Assembly (NCBI GenBank): GCA_945885345.1
Contig: CAMCYP010000001.1
Coordinates: forward strand, 62,001-126,000
DNA from: Bordetella parapertussis
GTDB lineage: Bacteria; Pseudomonadota; Gammaproteobacteria; Burkholderiales; SG8-41
Reading direction: 5' to 3'
DNA: 64,000 nt
The notes beneath the pieces were generated by a model. That model made no database searches. It worked only from the letters and a program-made list of their open reading frames with translations, and was not told the DNA's origin. The position numbers and the translations under genes were made by a program. Positions 25,336 to 36,862 of the stretch are shown here, one piece after another (position 1 is the stretch's first letter; each line of letters opens with the position of its first letter).

Positions 25336-25411
25336 GCCCCGGTAGCTCAGTGGATAGAGCAGCCCCCTCCTAAGGGGCAGGTCGGACGTTCGATTCGTCT
25401 CCGGGGCGCCA
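25336..25411 (+). tRNA. tRNA-Arg(CCT)
   Basis: A complete 76-base cloverleaf: acceptor GCCCCGG (25336-25342) pairs with CCGGGGC (25401-25407), D-arm TAGCTCAGTGGATAGAGC, anticodon stem GCCCC/GGGGC with loop CTCCTAA and anticodon CCT (25369-25371), T-arm with TTCGATT, discriminator G and encoded CCA (25409-25411). It reads AGG codons. A TATAAT hexamer is at 25322-25327. The 3' end is mirrored by an inverted copy at 25285-25309. Confidence 0.95.
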
Positions 25412-25674
25412 AATAATCAAGTCGATACGAAGTGACATCCGGACACCAAAAATCCTGGTGCCAGGCGCGCAGCAGGATTGGCAATGGAACCTAAAGGTTC
25501 AGGCCATGGTCTTGTCGTAGTGTAACGACCAGTCTGCCGCCGATTTTCAGTTCCCGTTCGGTTCAGTCATCGGCGATGCCGACTCTTTCGACGCCCCCAG
25601 TGCCAATCCGGAATTGAAGTGGAACTGCACACAACCAGATATCAGAATCAGGCGCCATTGACCAGGAGCATTAC

Positions 25675-28194
25675 ATGATTCCGCGTTCGGCGCTTTCGGT
25701 CGGCAAGGCACCCGACATCGCATCCGCATCGGTGCAGGATGCACTTTCGACGCTCCGGGTGAACCCCGAGACGGGACTCACGTTTACCAACGTGGAAACC
25801 CGTCGCAAAGAATGCGGGTACAACGAGGTCGCGGTGCAAGTAGAACACCCGGTCCTCCAGTTCCTCGGCAAATTCTGGGGCGCATCGGCATGGATGCTGG
25901 AGTTGATCATGATCCTGTCGGCTGCCCTCGGGAAATACTCGGATCTTGCCGTGGTGGGCTCGCTGCTGGTCGTCAATGCCGTGCTGGGCTTCATGCAAGA
26001 ACGCCGTGCGGTCGGCGTCGTCGAGACGCTCAGGCGACGCCTGCAGGTCACTGCGCGTGTACTGCGCGAGAGCCGCTGGCAGGTCATCCCCGCGCGGCAA
26101 CTGGTCCCCGGCGACATCATCCGCGTCCGCGCCGGCGATATCATCCCCGCGGATGTCAAGGTTCTGACCGGCGCGTTGAGTGTGGACCAGTCCGCCCTTA
26201 CCGGCGAATCGCGGGATGTGGACAAGACCCCGGGCGACGCACTCTCGTCCGGATCAGTAGTCCGTCGGGGAGAAGCCAACGGCGTTGTCATCCTGACAGG
26301 GGCACGGACCTATTACGGTCGCACTACGGAACTGGTGCAGCACGCGCGCCCGGCCCTCCATATCGAAGCAGTGGTAGGCAAGGTAGTCCGCTGGCTATTC
26401 GTCATCGTCGGCGCGCTGCTCGGCATGGTCATCGCGCTGTCGCTGATCCGTGGAATGGCACTTATCGACGTACTTCCGCTGATGCTCGTGCTGCTGATGA
26501 GTGCGGTGCCAGTCGCTCTTCCCGTCATGTTCACAGTCAGCATGGCAGTAGGCGCAAGGGAACTGGCGAAGCGCGGCGTACTGGTCACACGTCTCAGTGC
26601 CGCAGAGGACGCCGCGACCATGGATGTGCTGTGCGTGGACAAGACGGGCACGATCACCATGAATCAATTGGCGGTTGCCGGCGTGATTCCACTCGGGGAC
26701 GCGACCGAATCTACAGTGTTGCTTGCCGGCGCCCTCGCTTCCCGTGAAGCGAATCAGGATCCGATCGACCTCGCGTTTCTCGCCGCCGCGAAAGCAAAGC
26801 ACGTCTTCGACGGCACATCCGCGATCATCCCGGTTTCCTTCGTGCCGTTCGACGCCTTGATCCGGCGGACCGAGGCCGTGGTCGAGCGCAACGGGCAGCG
26901 ACTGCGGGTAATGAAAGGCGCACTGCGCACCGTCGCCGCCGCCTGCGGTCTCCAGCCACCGGCCATCGCGGCGCTGGAGACACAGTTCCGCGAACTGGCG
27001 CTGAAGGGATACCGGACACTGGCGGTGGCGCAAGGTCCTGAAACAGGTACACCCGCACTCGTCGGATTGGTGAACTTATACGATCCGCCCCGGCCGGACG
27101 CCAAACAGCTCATCACCGAACTGCACAGTCTCGGTGTTTCCGTGAAAATGCTGACCGGTGATGCGCTGGCAATAGCGGGTGAAGTCGCGCAGGGCGTCGG
27201 CTTGCACCATATCCGGCGCGTCGCGGACCTGAAGCAGGCCGACAGCGAGGCGGGCGACCTGTTGGCCGGGACCGATGGCTTTGCGGAGGTGTACCCGGAG
27301 GACAAGTACATCGTGGTTCGTCACCTGCAGGCCGCTGGTCACGTCACCGGCATGACCGGCGACGGCGTCAACGATTCTCCCGCCCTGCGCCAGGCCGAAG
27401 TCGGCATAGCCGTCAGCAGTGCGACGGATGTCGCCAAGGCCGCAGCCAGCGTTGTCCTGACCGATCCGGGATTGACAAACATCGTCACGTTGGTCGAGCA
27501 GGGACGGACCATTTACCAGCGAGTGCTGACATGGATCGTCAACAAGATCAGCCGGACAATCCTTAAGGCAGCCTTTGTCGCCATCGCGTTTGTGGCAACC
27601 GGCAAATTTGTCGTCTCCGCCTTTGCCATGCTCTTGCTGGTTTTCATGACTGATTTCGCAAAAATATCCCTCGCCACCGACAACGTCCGTCCTTCCAGAA
27701 ATCCGGAGACATGGAACATCGGTGGCTTTATCACGGTATCCGTCGTGCTGGGGATAGCCATGGTGATGGAGACCCTTCTGGGCCTCTACTTCGGCTGGTC
27801 CCACCTCGGCCTGGCGGCTGACGACAATGCCCTTTACACTTTCAGTTTCCTGATGCTCCTCTACTTCGCCGCGTTTTCCATCGTGTCGGCCAGAGAGCGG
27901 CGGTGGTTTTGGTCTTCGATGCCCGGCAAAACGCTCATCGCGGCTGTGGCCACAGATGTGCTGCTGGGCACTGCCCTGACGTTCGCAGGACTGCCCGGTC
28001 TTGCGGCATTGCCATGGTGGCAAACGCTGGGCGTATTTTTCTACGCGATGGTCGCGTGTCTCGTGGTGAATGACGCCCTGAAGGTGGCAATGATCAGGTG
28101 GCAAATTCCGCTCGCCGTAACCGGGGATCGCTCAAACGGCGCTCACTTGAATACGACGTCGGGAGCTCGCCCGAAACACTCCGGCCGGCAATAA
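25675..28194 (+). CDS. P-type ATPase, plasma-membrane H+-ATPase type (P3A)
   Basis: An 839-residue cation pump with AGGAG before its ATG. Key motifs: TGES (176-179) in the actuator domain, the phosphorylation motif DKTGT with Asp322, MLTGDALAIA and the hinge TGDGVND (561-567). The helix-4 segment reads SAVPVALPVMFT, as in the plant/fungal and bacterial P3A proton pumps rather than heavy-metal or K+ pumps (no CPC, no N-terminal metal domain). It would extrude protons at the expense of ATP. The N-terminal 20 residues and the Gly/Arg tail are outside the family core. It converges on a universal stress protein gene, a pairing often met in stress-related loci. Confidence 0.9.
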   Translation: MIPRSALSVGKAPDIASASVQDALSTLRVNPETGLTFTNVETRRKECGYNEVAVQVEHPVLQFLGKFWGASAWMLELIMILSAALGKYSDLAVVGSLLVVNAVLGFMQERRAVGVVETLRRRLQVTARVLRESRWQVIPARQLVPGDIIRVRAGDIIPADVKVLTGALSVDQSALTGESRDVDKTPGDALSSGSVVRRGEANGVVILTGARTYYGRTTELVQHARPALHIEAVVGKVVRWLFVIVGALLGMVIALSLIRGMALIDVLPLMLVLLMSAVPVALPVMFTVSMAVGARELAKRGVLVTRLSAAEDAATMDVLCVDKTGTITMNQLAVAGVIPLGDATESTVLLAGALASREANQDPIDLAFLAAAKAKHVFDGTSAIIPVSFVPFDALIRRTEAVVERNGQRLRVMKGALRTVAAACGLQPPAIAALETQFRELALKGYRTLAVAQGPETGTPALVGLVNLYDPPRPDAKQLITELHSLGVSVKMLTGDALAIAGEVAQGVGLHHIRRVADLKQADSEAGDLLAGTDGFAEVYPEDKYIVVRHLQAAGHVTGMTGDGVNDSPALRQAEVGIAVSSATDVAKAAASVVLTDPGLTNIVTLVEQGRTIYQRVLTWIVNKISRTILKAAFVAIAFVATGKFVVSAFAMLLLVFMTDFAKISLATDNVRPSRNPETWNIGGFITVSVVLGIAMVMETLLGLYFGWSHLGLAADDNALYTFSFLMLLYFAAFSIVSARERRWFWSSMPGKTLIAAVATDVLLGTALTFAGLPGLAALPWWQTLGVFFYAMVACLVVNDALKVAMIRWQIPLAVTGDRSNGAHLNTTSGARPKHSGRQ

Positions 28195-28292
28195 TGGCGA
28201 ATACTGGCCGCCACAAAAACATTGCTTTTCGTGCCCCGGCAAAAACTCTTTCAAAGCAATACGAAGGACATCATCGTTGTCAGAACGACCCC

Positions 28293-28736
28293 TTACTTGC
28301 CGCGGATCAGCAGCACCGGTACGGCGGCGATGTGCACCACTTTTTCGGCAACGCTGCCGAGCAGTAGGTGGCTGACGCCGCGGCGCCCGTGTGTGCCGAT
28401 GACGATCAGGTCGGCAGACCAGCGCCGAGCCTCGTCGATGATGACATCGGCGACGTGATGTCCCAGCGTTTCGATCTCGAGCAGCCCGGTTTCCGCCTGC
28501 ACGCCCGCGGCGCCAGCCGTGGCCGCGGCCCTGTCCAGGATGGCGCGGCCCGACTTGCGCACGGCTTCGACGAACTCGTTCATGACATGTTCGGACTCCA
28601 GATTGAAGTTGATTTCATCGACCACGGAGACCAGCCGCAGTTGCGCGCGCTGGTCCCTGGCCAGATTGATCGCCGCCTGCAATGCCCGGCCGGATGTACT
28701 GCTGCCGTCGACAGGCACTAAAATGCGCTGGAACAT
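28293..28736 (-). CDS. Universal stress protein (UspA family)
   Basis: A 147-residue single Usp domain. It begins FQRILVPVDGSSTSGRALQAAINLA, the nucleotide-binding P-loop-like start, and ends with the ATP-binding motif GTHGRRGVSHLLLGSVAEKVVHIAAVPVLLI, which keeps the G-2x-G-9x-G(S/T) spacing, so it is an ATP-binding Usp. These proteins promote survival in stress and starvation. It is convergent with the P-type ATPase (98-bp gap). Confidence 0.92.
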   Translation of the reverse strand: MFQRILVPVDGSSTSGRALQAAINLARDQRAQLRLVSVVDEINFNLESEHVMNEFVEAVRKSGRAILDRAAATAGAAGVQAETGLLEIETLGHHVADVIIDEARRWSADLIVIGTHGRRGVSHLLLGSVAEKVVHIAAVPVLLIRGK

Positions 28737-28921
28737 CGCCGCTCTCCCGCTTTGGTGTTAATGGTAGGATACTGGACTGGCTGAAAATTGTAACGACAGC
28801 CCGGCACTGATGCATCCGCACGGTGGCGCCCGCTGTGAAACGTTGTGCAATTCAAGTCAACGCGACCGCGCGCCGCCGCACCGATTCACCTCCCTTGAGA
28901 GCGTTGCCGCCCTTTTCGTCC

Positions 28922-30178
28922 ATGTTGCTCGGCTGCATTGCAGATGACTTTACCGGCGGAACCGACCTCGCCAGCATGCTGGCGACCGGCGGCATGCGTA
29001 CGGTGCAGACCATCGGCGTGCCCGATGGAAAAATCGACAGCGCGGATGCCGTAGTCGTCGCACTCAAGTCACGCACCGCGCCGCCGGCACAGGCGGTTGC
29101 CGAATCCCTCGCCGCGCTGCGCTGGCTGCAGGCGCAGGGTTGCAAACAATTCTTTTTCAAATACTGCTCGACCTTTGATTCCACGCCGGCCGGCAACATC
29201 GGACCAGTGATGGATGCGTTGATGAACGCGCTGGACCTTTCCTTCACCATCGCCTGCCCCGCTTATCCGGAAAACGGGCGCACCGTCTATCGCGGGCACC
29301 TGTTCGTCGGCAACCAGTTGCTGTCCGACTCCGGCATGAAAGACCATCCGCTGACCCCCATGACCGATGCCAACCTGATGCGCGTCTTGCAGGCGCAAAC
29401 CCGGCAGCGTGTCGGACTGATCAGCCATGACACGGTGGTCGGCGGTGCCGCCGCCATCCTCGACGCCTGCAAAGCCACAGCTGTTGCAGGTAACAACATC
29501 GCCATCGTCGATGCCGTATCCACAGCAGACCTGCACGCCATCAGCAAGGCCTGCGCAGAACTGCCGCTGCTGACCGGTGGCTCCGGCATCGCGCTCGGCC
29601 TGCCCGACAATTTCCGCCGCAGCGGAGAATTGCCCGATCGTCCTGCAGCCGCTGCGCTGCCGCGCATTGACGGTGCCACCGCAATCATCGCCGGCAGCTG
29701 CTCGACCGCCACCAATGCCCAGGTCGCGCGCTGGCTGGAAACACGACAGGGGTACCGCGTCGACGTGCGCCGCCTGCTGGCCGGTGCCGATGTCGTCGGC
29801 GAAGCGCTGGACTGGCAAAGCCGGCAGGCGCGGCGCGATCCGGTGCTGGTCTATGCCACCAGCACACCGGATGAAGTGCGAGCCGTGCAATCAGAGAGCG
29901 GCGCGGAACAAGCCGGACAAAAAGTTGAAAGCGCACTGGCGGAAATAGCCGCCGGCCTGGCGCAGGCCGGCACCCGAAAATTCATCATCGCCGGCGGTGA
30001 AACTTCGGGCGCCATCGTCAAACGTCTGGGCATACGTGCACTGCGCATCGGCCCCGCCATTGACCCCGGCGTACCCTGGACCTGCAGCGTCGCCGCACAA
30101 CCGCTGGCACTGGCGCTGAAGTCCGGCAATTTCGGCAGCGTCGATTTTTTCGAAAAAGCATTGAGCAGGCTGCAATGA
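28922..30178 (+). CDS. otnK: 3-oxo-tetronate kinase (OtnK/DUF1537 four-carbon acid sugar kinase)
   Basis: A 418-residue kinase from ATG 28922 (MLLGCIADDFTGGTDLASML), which matches the family start; the open frame continues upstream to 28823 but without homology. Domain 1 (1-230) contains CIADDFTGGTD and FFFKYCSTFDSTPAGNIGPV, the substrate site; domain 2 (240-418) has GSCSTATNAQV and the nucleotide-binding GGETSGAIVKRLGI. It phosphorylates 3-oxo-tetronate, giving the substrate of OtnC encoded 24 bp downstream. Both serve acid-sugar (erythronate/threonate type) catabolism. No usual ribosome site was found before the chosen start. Confidence 0.88.
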   Translation: MLLGCIADDFTGGTDLASMLATGGMRTVQTIGVPDGKIDSADAVVVALKSRTAPPAQAVAESLAALRWLQAQGCKQFFFKYCSTFDSTPAGNIGPVMDALMNALDLSFTIACPAYPENGRTVYRGHLFVGNQLLSDSGMKDHPLTPMTDANLMRVLQAQTRQRVGLISHDTVVGGAAAILDACKATAVAGNNIAIVDAVSTADLHAISKACAELPLLTGGSGIALGLPDNFRRSGELPDRPAAAALPRIDGATAIIAGSCSTATNAQVARWLETRQGYRVDVRRLLAGADVVGEALDWQSRQARRDPVLVYATSTPDEVRAVQSESGAEQAGQKVESALAEIAAGLAQAGTRKFIIAGGETSGAIVKRLGIRALRIGPAIDPGVPWTCSVAAQPLALALKSGNFGSVDFFEKALSRLQ

Positions 30179-30202
30179 GTCGCATTTAATAGGGATGCTG
30201 CG

Positions 30203-30835
30203 ATGAACGAAAACCAGTTGCGCGAAGAGATTGCCACGCTCGGCCGCTCGATTTATGAGCGCGGCCTGACCCACGGCAGCACCGGCAACATCAGCGCACG
30301 CTGCAGCGACGGCTGGCTGCTGACGCCTACCGGCTCCAACCTCGGCCGCCTCGATCCGGGACGTCTTTCCAAACTCGACTGGAACGGCAAACTGGTCTCC
30401 GGCGATGCCCCGTCCAAGGAAAATTTCCTGCATCTCGCGATGTACCAGGAGCGCCCGCAAAACGGCGCCGTGGTGCACCTGCACAGCACACATTCGGTGG
30501 CCGTGTCGGTGCTGGCCGATACCAATGCCGAAGACGCACTGCCGCCGCTGACCGCCTATTACGTGATGCGCATCGGCTCGTTGCCGATGGTGCCCTACTA
30601 CGCACCCGGTGACATGGGACTGGCGGGCGCCGTGCGCAAACTGGCATCAAAACATCATGCGCTGCTGCTCGCGAACCACGGCCCGGTCGTCGGCGGCAGC
30701 ACGCTGGCCGCGGCGGCCGATGCCATTGAAGAACTGGAAGCCACGGCCCGGCTGCATCTGCTGCTGCGCAGCGAAAAAATCCGCCCGCTGGATGCCGTGC
30801 AGGTGGCAGAACTGAAACGGCGCTATCCGGTATAG
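30203..30835 (+). CDS. otnC: 3-oxo-tetronate 4-phosphate decarboxylase (OtnC, class II aldolase fold)
   Basis: A 210-residue class II aldolase/adducin protein. It shows GLTHGSTGNISAR (residues 21-33), the zinc ligands in VVHLHSTHS (His-x-His near residues 92-94) and LANHGPVV (His about 158), and the conserved AAADAIEELEATARLHLLL helix at the C-terminus. In the OtnK-OtnC pathway it decarboxylates the phosphorylated oxo-acid to dihydroxyacetone phosphate. Directly downstream of otnK with a 24-bp gap and a GGGATG-like ribosome site. The partner isomerase/dehydrogenase genes (OtnI, PdxA2-like) are not adjacent. Confidence 0.88.
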   Translation: MNENQLREEIATLGRSIYERGLTHGSTGNISARCSDGWLLTPTGSNLGRLDPGRLSKLDWNGKLVSGDAPSKENFLHLAMYQERPQNGAVVHLHSTHSVAVSVLADTNAEDALPPLTAYYVMRIGSLPMVPYYAPGDMGLAGAVRKLASKHHALLLANHGPVVGGSTLAAAADAIEELEATARLHLLLRSEKIRPLDAVQVAELKRRYPV

Positions 30836-30976
30836 TTTTCTGCAGCTTTGGGATCCTTCTGCGGTGATATCGGAATAAGCCGGCCGGGTTGGTGTTTGCC
30901 TGGATACCAGTCGATCTGACAGGCAATCCGGCAGCCCGTCACCTCTTCAGACCTTCCGTCAACAGGAACAGACATC

Positions 30977-31468
30977 ATGCCCGCCATCCGCTTGCTCATT
31001 TCCGCATTGCTGCTCATCGGCTTGCTGGCCGGCTGCGCGATCCCATCCGCCATCAAACCCGGCACCACTGCGGATGAATTGCTGCAAAAACTCGGCAAGC
31101 CCACTGAGGTTCGCTCCGGCCCGCAGAACGGCGAATCCTGGGATTATGTCTACGGACCAGAAGGCGTGGAAAGCTGGCGCTTCGACATCGACCGCAGTCG
31201 CATGGTCAGCAGTTCCACGCAATTACTGACTCTGGAGCGACTGCAACGCGTGGTCGCAGGCGTCACCACGCAGGAGGAAGTCAAAACCCTGCTCGGCAAA
31301 CCGCGTGAAATCGCCGTGCTGAGTGGAGAAACCGTCTGGGAATGGCGCGTTGCGCTGGGACCGGAATACGGGGTGTACGTGGTCCGGTTCGGCCCGAACG
31401 GCATCGCCACCGGCTACAACGTGCTCAGGGACTTCAAGCACGACGGTGACAAGGACAGTGGCCGCTGA
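30977..31468 (+). CDS. BamE/SmpA-like outer-membrane lipoprotein
   Basis: A 163-residue lipoprotein. The signal peptide ends in LLAGC (Cys near residue 20). Two tandem SmpA/OmlA-type units follow: KPGTTADELLQKLGKPTEVRSG with GESWDYVYGPEGVESWRFDID (28-75) and VTTQEEVKTLLGKPREIAVLSG with ETVWEWRVALGPEYGVYVVRFGPNG. BamE-like folds bind outer-membrane assembly partners, though the usual bamE is shorter and has one unit, so this is a doubled relative of unknown role. It ends 11 bp from the Ser/Thr kinase gene facing it. Confidence 0.8.
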   Translation: MPAIRLLISALLLIGLLAGCAIPSAIKPGTTADELLQKLGKPTEVRSGPQNGESWDYVYGPEGVESWRFDIDRSRMVSSSTQLLTLERLQRVVAGVTTQEEVKTLLGKPREIAVLSGETVWEWRVALGPEYGVYVVRFGPNGIATGYNVLRDFKHDGDKDSGR

Positions 31469-31479
31469 CGCGGCTGGCG

Positions 31480-32766
<1,287 letters not shown>

Positions 32767-32889
32767 GAACTGCCGCCTTTTTTGATTGTTTTATGCGCAT
32801 CGGGCGCAGCCCGGAACAAACTTGCATGTCATTGCACACAATGGCGTGATTAAAACCCGCCACCTGTCGAGCGTCAACCTGCCGATGCA

Positions 32890-33156
32890 GGGCCTGCTAA
32901 CCATTACTTCATGAGTGCGACGGCGACGATTTGGCCCTGGGACGCGAAGCCCCGAGCGCGGTTTGCCCGTAGGCAAATAAGCGAAAGGGCGACAATGGCC
33001 TGGGGCCAAATCGTCCCGTCCCTGCGGGTTGTGGCCAAAATCGCCACTGGCTGCGTTGCTCGCCTTGCCCATATACTCGATATGGACTGCGGCAAGCGCC
33101 TTGCCACTGACAATTTTGACCACAACGCATCTCACGAAGTAATGGTTAACAGGCCC
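32890..33156. mobile_element. MITE-like non-coding element with ~30-bp terminal inverted repeats
   Basis: The left end GGGCCTGCTAACCATTACTTC plus ATGAGTGCG (from 32890) and the right end, read inward from 33156 as GGGCCTGTTAACCATTACTTC plus GTGAGATGCG, are near-perfect inverted repeats. The 267-bp body is GC-rich, has no gene and includes internal short palindromes, so it looks like a non-autonomous transposable or mobile repeat. No clear target-site duplication. A decayed related end occurs at 10197-10244. It fills the divergent gap between the kinase and the hydantoinase. Confidence 0.8.
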
Positions 33157-33190
33157 TAACATGCTGTTGCAATCCCACGACAAAGCCCGC

Positions 33191-36100
33191 ATGACTGCAA
33201 CGCACACGACCAGCCAGCGCTGGCAATTCTGGATCGACCGCGGCGGCACTTTCACCGACATCGTCGCCCGCCGCCCCGACGGCGGCCTGGTCACGCACAA
33301 GCTGCTTTCCGAGGATCCGGCGCGTTACCGCGATGCCGCACTGGCCGGTATTCGCGACCTGCTGGGCCTCGCCCGCGACGCCGCCATCCCGGCAGGACAA
33401 ATCGATGCCGTGCGCATGGGCACCACGGTGGCGACCAATGCCCTGCTCGAACGCCGCGGCGAACGCACCGCGCTGTTCATCACCCGCGGTTTCGGCGACG
33501 CGCTGCGCATCGCCTGGCAGAACCGCCCGCGCATCTTCGACCGCCATATCGTGCTGCCGGACCTGCTCTACAGCGCGGCCTGGGAAGTCGATGAGCGCAT
33601 GAGTGCCCATGGCGACGTCATCCGCACCCCGGATGCCGCAGCACTGCGCCGTGACCTTGCGGCAGCACGGGACCAGGGTTACGCCTCGATCGCCATCGTA
33701 TTCATGCACGGCTACCGCTACCCGGCGCATGAACAGCTCGCCGCTGCTCTTGCCCGCGACTGCGGATTTGTACAGATTTCGGTATCGCATGAAGTCAGTC
33801 CGCTGATGAAACTGGTGGCGCGCGGCGACACCACTGTGGTCGACGCCTACCTGACACCGGTGCTGCGACGTTACGTCGAACAGGTGAAAAACGAACTGCC
33901 GGGCACGCGCCTGCTGTTCATGCAATCCAGCGGCGGCCTCACTGACGCGGGGAATTTCCGCGGCAAGGACAGTATCCTCTCCGGCCCTGCGGGCGGCATC
34001 GTCGGCGCGGTACGCACGGCGCTGAATGCCGGCTGTGAACGCATCATCGGTTTCGACATGGGTGGCACATCCACTGATGTCGCGCATTTTGCCGGGCACG
34101 ACCTCGCAGCACTGGAACGCACTTTCGATGCACAAGTCGCCGGTGTGCGCGTACGTGCCCCGATGCTGGCCATACACACCGTCGCCGCCGGCGGTGGATC
34201 GATACTGCATTTCGACGGTGCACGCATGCGCGTCGGCCCCGATTCCGCGGGTGCCGATCCCGGCCCCGCCTGTTACGGCAAGGGCGGTCCGCTGACCATC
34301 ACGGACTGCAACGTGCTGCTGGGCAAAATCCAGCCGGCGTTTTTCCCGCGGGTGTTTGGTGCCAGCGGTGATCAGCCGCTGGATGCGGCCGCAGCCGAAA
34401 TCCTATTCACTGCGCTGCACCGTGAAATTGTTAATAAAAACAATAACTTACAATCCATTGCCGAGATAGCCGACGGCTATGTGCAAATCGCTGTCGAAAA
34501 CATGGCGAATGCGATCAAGAAAATTTCGGTGCAGCGTGGCCACGACGTCACCGCTTACACCCTCACCTGCTTTGGCGGCGCCGCGGGCCAGCATGCCTGC
34601 CGCGTCGCCGACGCGCTCGGCATGCCACGCATTTTCATCCATCCACTGGCGGGTGTGTTGTCAGCTTATGGCATGGGCCTCGCCGACATCACGGCAATGC
34701 GTGAATCCGCGGTGGAAGCACCGCTGCATGCAAAAGAGATCACGGCACTGGATGTGAAAGTCGCAACGCTGGGTGCTGCTGCGCGTGAGGATGTCGCGGC
34801 ACAAGGCGTGGCAATCGAAAACATCAAACTGCATGCACGCGCCCATATCAAATATGCCGGGACCGACAGCACACTGACCGTGGCCTACGGGTCTGCGGCA
34901 TCCATGCAGGAAGCCTTTGTCCGGCTCTATCTGCAGCGTTACAGTTTCCTGATGCCGGAACGCGCGCTGGTCATCGAAGCGATCTCGGTCGAAGCCGTGG
35001 GCAGCAGTGCCGGTGTTACGGAAAACACAAGGACTGCATCCGCAACCCAGGCTCCCGCCTTCGTCGCCCGTGCTCAGATGTACAGCAACGGCGCATGGCA
35101 TGACGTGCCGGTCTACAAACGCGAAGCGCTCGCTCCCGGCCACAGCATCAGCGGGCCGGCGATCATCGCCGAAGCCAATGCGACCACGATCATCGAACCC
35201 GGCTGGCAAACCGAAGTCACGCTGCGCAATGACCTGCTCTTGAGCCGTCGTGAACCGCGACACGCCGCACAGGCCGGCACTGCCGCCGATCCGGTGATGC
35301 TCGAAGTATTCAACAATCTCTACATGTCGATCGCCGAACAGATGGGCGCAACGCTGGCCAACACCGCCTATTCGGTCAACATCAAGGAGCGGCTGGATTT
35401 TTCCTGTGCGCTGTTCGACGCCCAGGGCAAGCTGATCGCCAATGCACCGCACATGCCCGTGCATCTCGGCTCGATGGGGGAAAGCGTCAGGGCGGTGATC
35501 AAGGCCAACCGCGACCGCATGGCGCCGGGCGACGCATGGATGCTGAATGATCCTTACGCCGGCGGCACCCACCTGCCCGACATCACGGTGATCACGCCGG
35601 TGTTCGATGCCGAGGACCGTGAGGTGCTGTTCTACACCGGATCACGCGGCCACCATGCCGACGTTGGCGGCATCACGCCGGGATCAATGCCGCCGGACAG
35701 TCGCCATATCGACGATGAGGGCGTGCTGATTTCGAATTTCCTGCTGGTGCAGCAGGGACGGTTGCGCGAAGCCGAAACCCGTGCCCTGTTTGCATCGACA
35801 CACCACCCGGCGCGCAACATCGACCAGAACATCGCCGACCTGCGCGCAATGATTGCCGCCAACCACAAGGGGGCACAGGAACTGGAGCGCATGGTCGGGC
35901 ACTTCGGCCTCGGCGTGGTCTCCGCGTACATGCAGCATGTGCAGGACAACGCCGAGGAAGCCGTGCGCCGCGTCATCGGCAGCCTGCGCAACGGCAGCTT
36001 CAGTTACGAAATGGACCACGGCGCGGTCATCCACGTTGCGATTCGAGTCGACACCGCAGCGCGCAGCGCGGTCATCGACTTCACCGGCACATCAAAGCAG

Positions 36101-36817
36101 GGCCAGGACAATTTCAACGCGCCCTTCGCGGTGACCATGGCCGCTGTGCTGTACGTATTCCGCACGCTGGTCGATGACGACATTCCGCTGAATGCCGGCT
36201 GCCTGAAACCGCTGACGGTGATCGTGCCCGAGGGTTCGCTGCTCAACCCGCGTTACCCCGCCGCAGTGGTCGCCGGTAATGTTGAAACCTCGCAATGCGT
36301 GACCGATGCCTTGTACGGCGCACTGGGCGCCATGGGTGCCTCGCAGGGCACGATGAACAATTTCACCTTCGGCAACGAACGCCACCAGTACTACGAAACC
36401 ATCGCCGGCGGCTCCGGTGCAGGTGATGGTTTTGCCGGAACGGCCTGCGTGCAGACCCACATGACCAATTCGCGGCTGACCGATCCCGAAGTGCTGGAAT
36501 GGCGTTATCCGGTGCGACTCGACAGTTTTGCCATACGCCGCAACAGTGGTGGCGCCGGACGCTGGCGCGGCGGCGACGGCGCTGTCCGGCGCCTGCAGTT
36601 CCTTGAGCCGATGACCGCTGCGATCCTCTCCGGCCACCGTCGCGTGCCGCCGTACGGCATGGCCGGCGGACAGCCGGGACAGACCGGACGCAACAGCGTG
36701 ATTCGCGCTGACGGCACGGTCACCCCCCTCGGAGCCTGTGCCAGCGTCGATATGCAGCCGGGCGACAGCTTCGTGATCGAAACGCCGGGTGGCGGCGGCT
36801 ACGGAACGGTAGAATAA
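33191..36817 (+). CDS. Fused hydantoinase/5-oxoprolinase (HyuA-HyuB type)
   Basis: A 1208-residue enzyme from ATG 33191 ([25 protein letters not shown]); the frame is open back to 33161 without a ribosome site. Residues 1-700 are the HyuA half: N-terminal [51 protein letters not shown]. Residues 700-1205 are the HyuB half: [52 protein letters not shown] and the ending [15 protein letters not shown]. The fused form is the 5-oxoprolinase/N-methylhydantoinase type that opens cyclic amides with ATP. An AT-rich 23-bp motif (34430-34452) inserts NKNNNL. It heads a four-gene unit. Confidence 0.93.
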   Translation: MTATHTTSQRWQFWIDRGGTFTDIVARRPDGGLVTHKLLSEDPARYRDAALAGIRDLLGLARDAAIPAGQIDAVRMGTTVATNALLERRGERTALFITRGFGDALRIAWQNRPRIFDRHIVLPDLLYSAAWEVDERMSAHGDVIRTPDAAALRRDLAAARDQGYASIAIVFMHGYRYPAHEQLAAALARDCGFVQISVSHEVSPLMKLVARGDTTVVDAYLTPVLRRYVEQVKNELPGTRLLFMQSSGGLTDAGNFRGKDSILSGPAGGIVGAVRTALNAGCERIIGFDMGGTSTDVAHFAGHDLAALERTFDAQVAGVRVRAPMLAIHTVAAGGGSILHFDGARMRVGPDSAGADPGPACYGKGGPLTITDCNVLLGKIQPAFFPRVFGASGDQPLDAAAAEILFTALHREIVNKNNNLQSIAEIADGYVQIAVENMANAIKKISVQRGHDVTAYTLTCFGGAAGQHACRVADALGMPRIFIHPLAGVLSAYGMGLADITAMRESAVEAPLHAKEITALDVKVATLGAAAREDVAAQGVAIENIKLHARAHIKYAGTDSTLTVAYGSAASMQEAFVRLYLQRYSFLMPERALVIEAISVEAVGSSAGVTENTRTASATQAPAFVARAQMYSNGAWHDVPVYKREALAPGHSISGPAIIAEANATTIIEPGWQTEVTLRNDLLLSRREPRHAAQAGTAADPVMLEVFNNLYMSIAEQMGATLANTAYSVNIKERLDFSCALFDAQGKLIANAPHMPVHLGSMGESVRAVIKANRDRMAPGDAWMLNDPYAGGTHLPDITVITPVFDAEDREVLFYTGSRGHHADVGGITPGSMPPDSRHIDDEGVLISNFLLVQQGRLREAETRALFASTHHPARNIDQNIADLRAMIAANHKGAQELERMVGHFGLGVVSAYMQHVQDNAEEAVRRVIGSLRNGSFSYEMDHGAVIHVAIRVDTAARSAVIDFTGTSKQGQDNFNAPFAVTMAAVLYVFRTLVDDDIPLNAGCLKPLTVIVPEGSLLNPRYPAAVVAGNVETSQCVTDALYGALGAMGASQGTMNNFTFGNERHQYYETIAGGSGAGDGFAGTACVQTHMTNSRLTDPEVLEWRYPVRLDSFAIRRNSGGAGRWRGGDGAVRRLQFLEPMTAAILSGHRRVPPYGMAGGQPGQTGRNSVIRADGTVTPLGACASVDMQPGDSFVIETPGGGGYGTVE
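34430..34452 (+). repeat. AT-rich motif GTTAATAAAAACAA...TTACA, copy inside the hydantoinase gene
   Basis: This 23-bp stretch in a GC-rich gene matches 56408-56430 at 20 of 23 positions by eye, including the unbroken GTTAATAAAAACAA. It encodes VNKNNNLQ, an apparent insertion in the loop before the well-conserved [22 protein letters not shown] helix. Confidence 0.5.
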
Positions 36818-36862
36818 TCAAAACAACAAGTTAATCATTCAAAATCCCAAGACAGGTTACCC

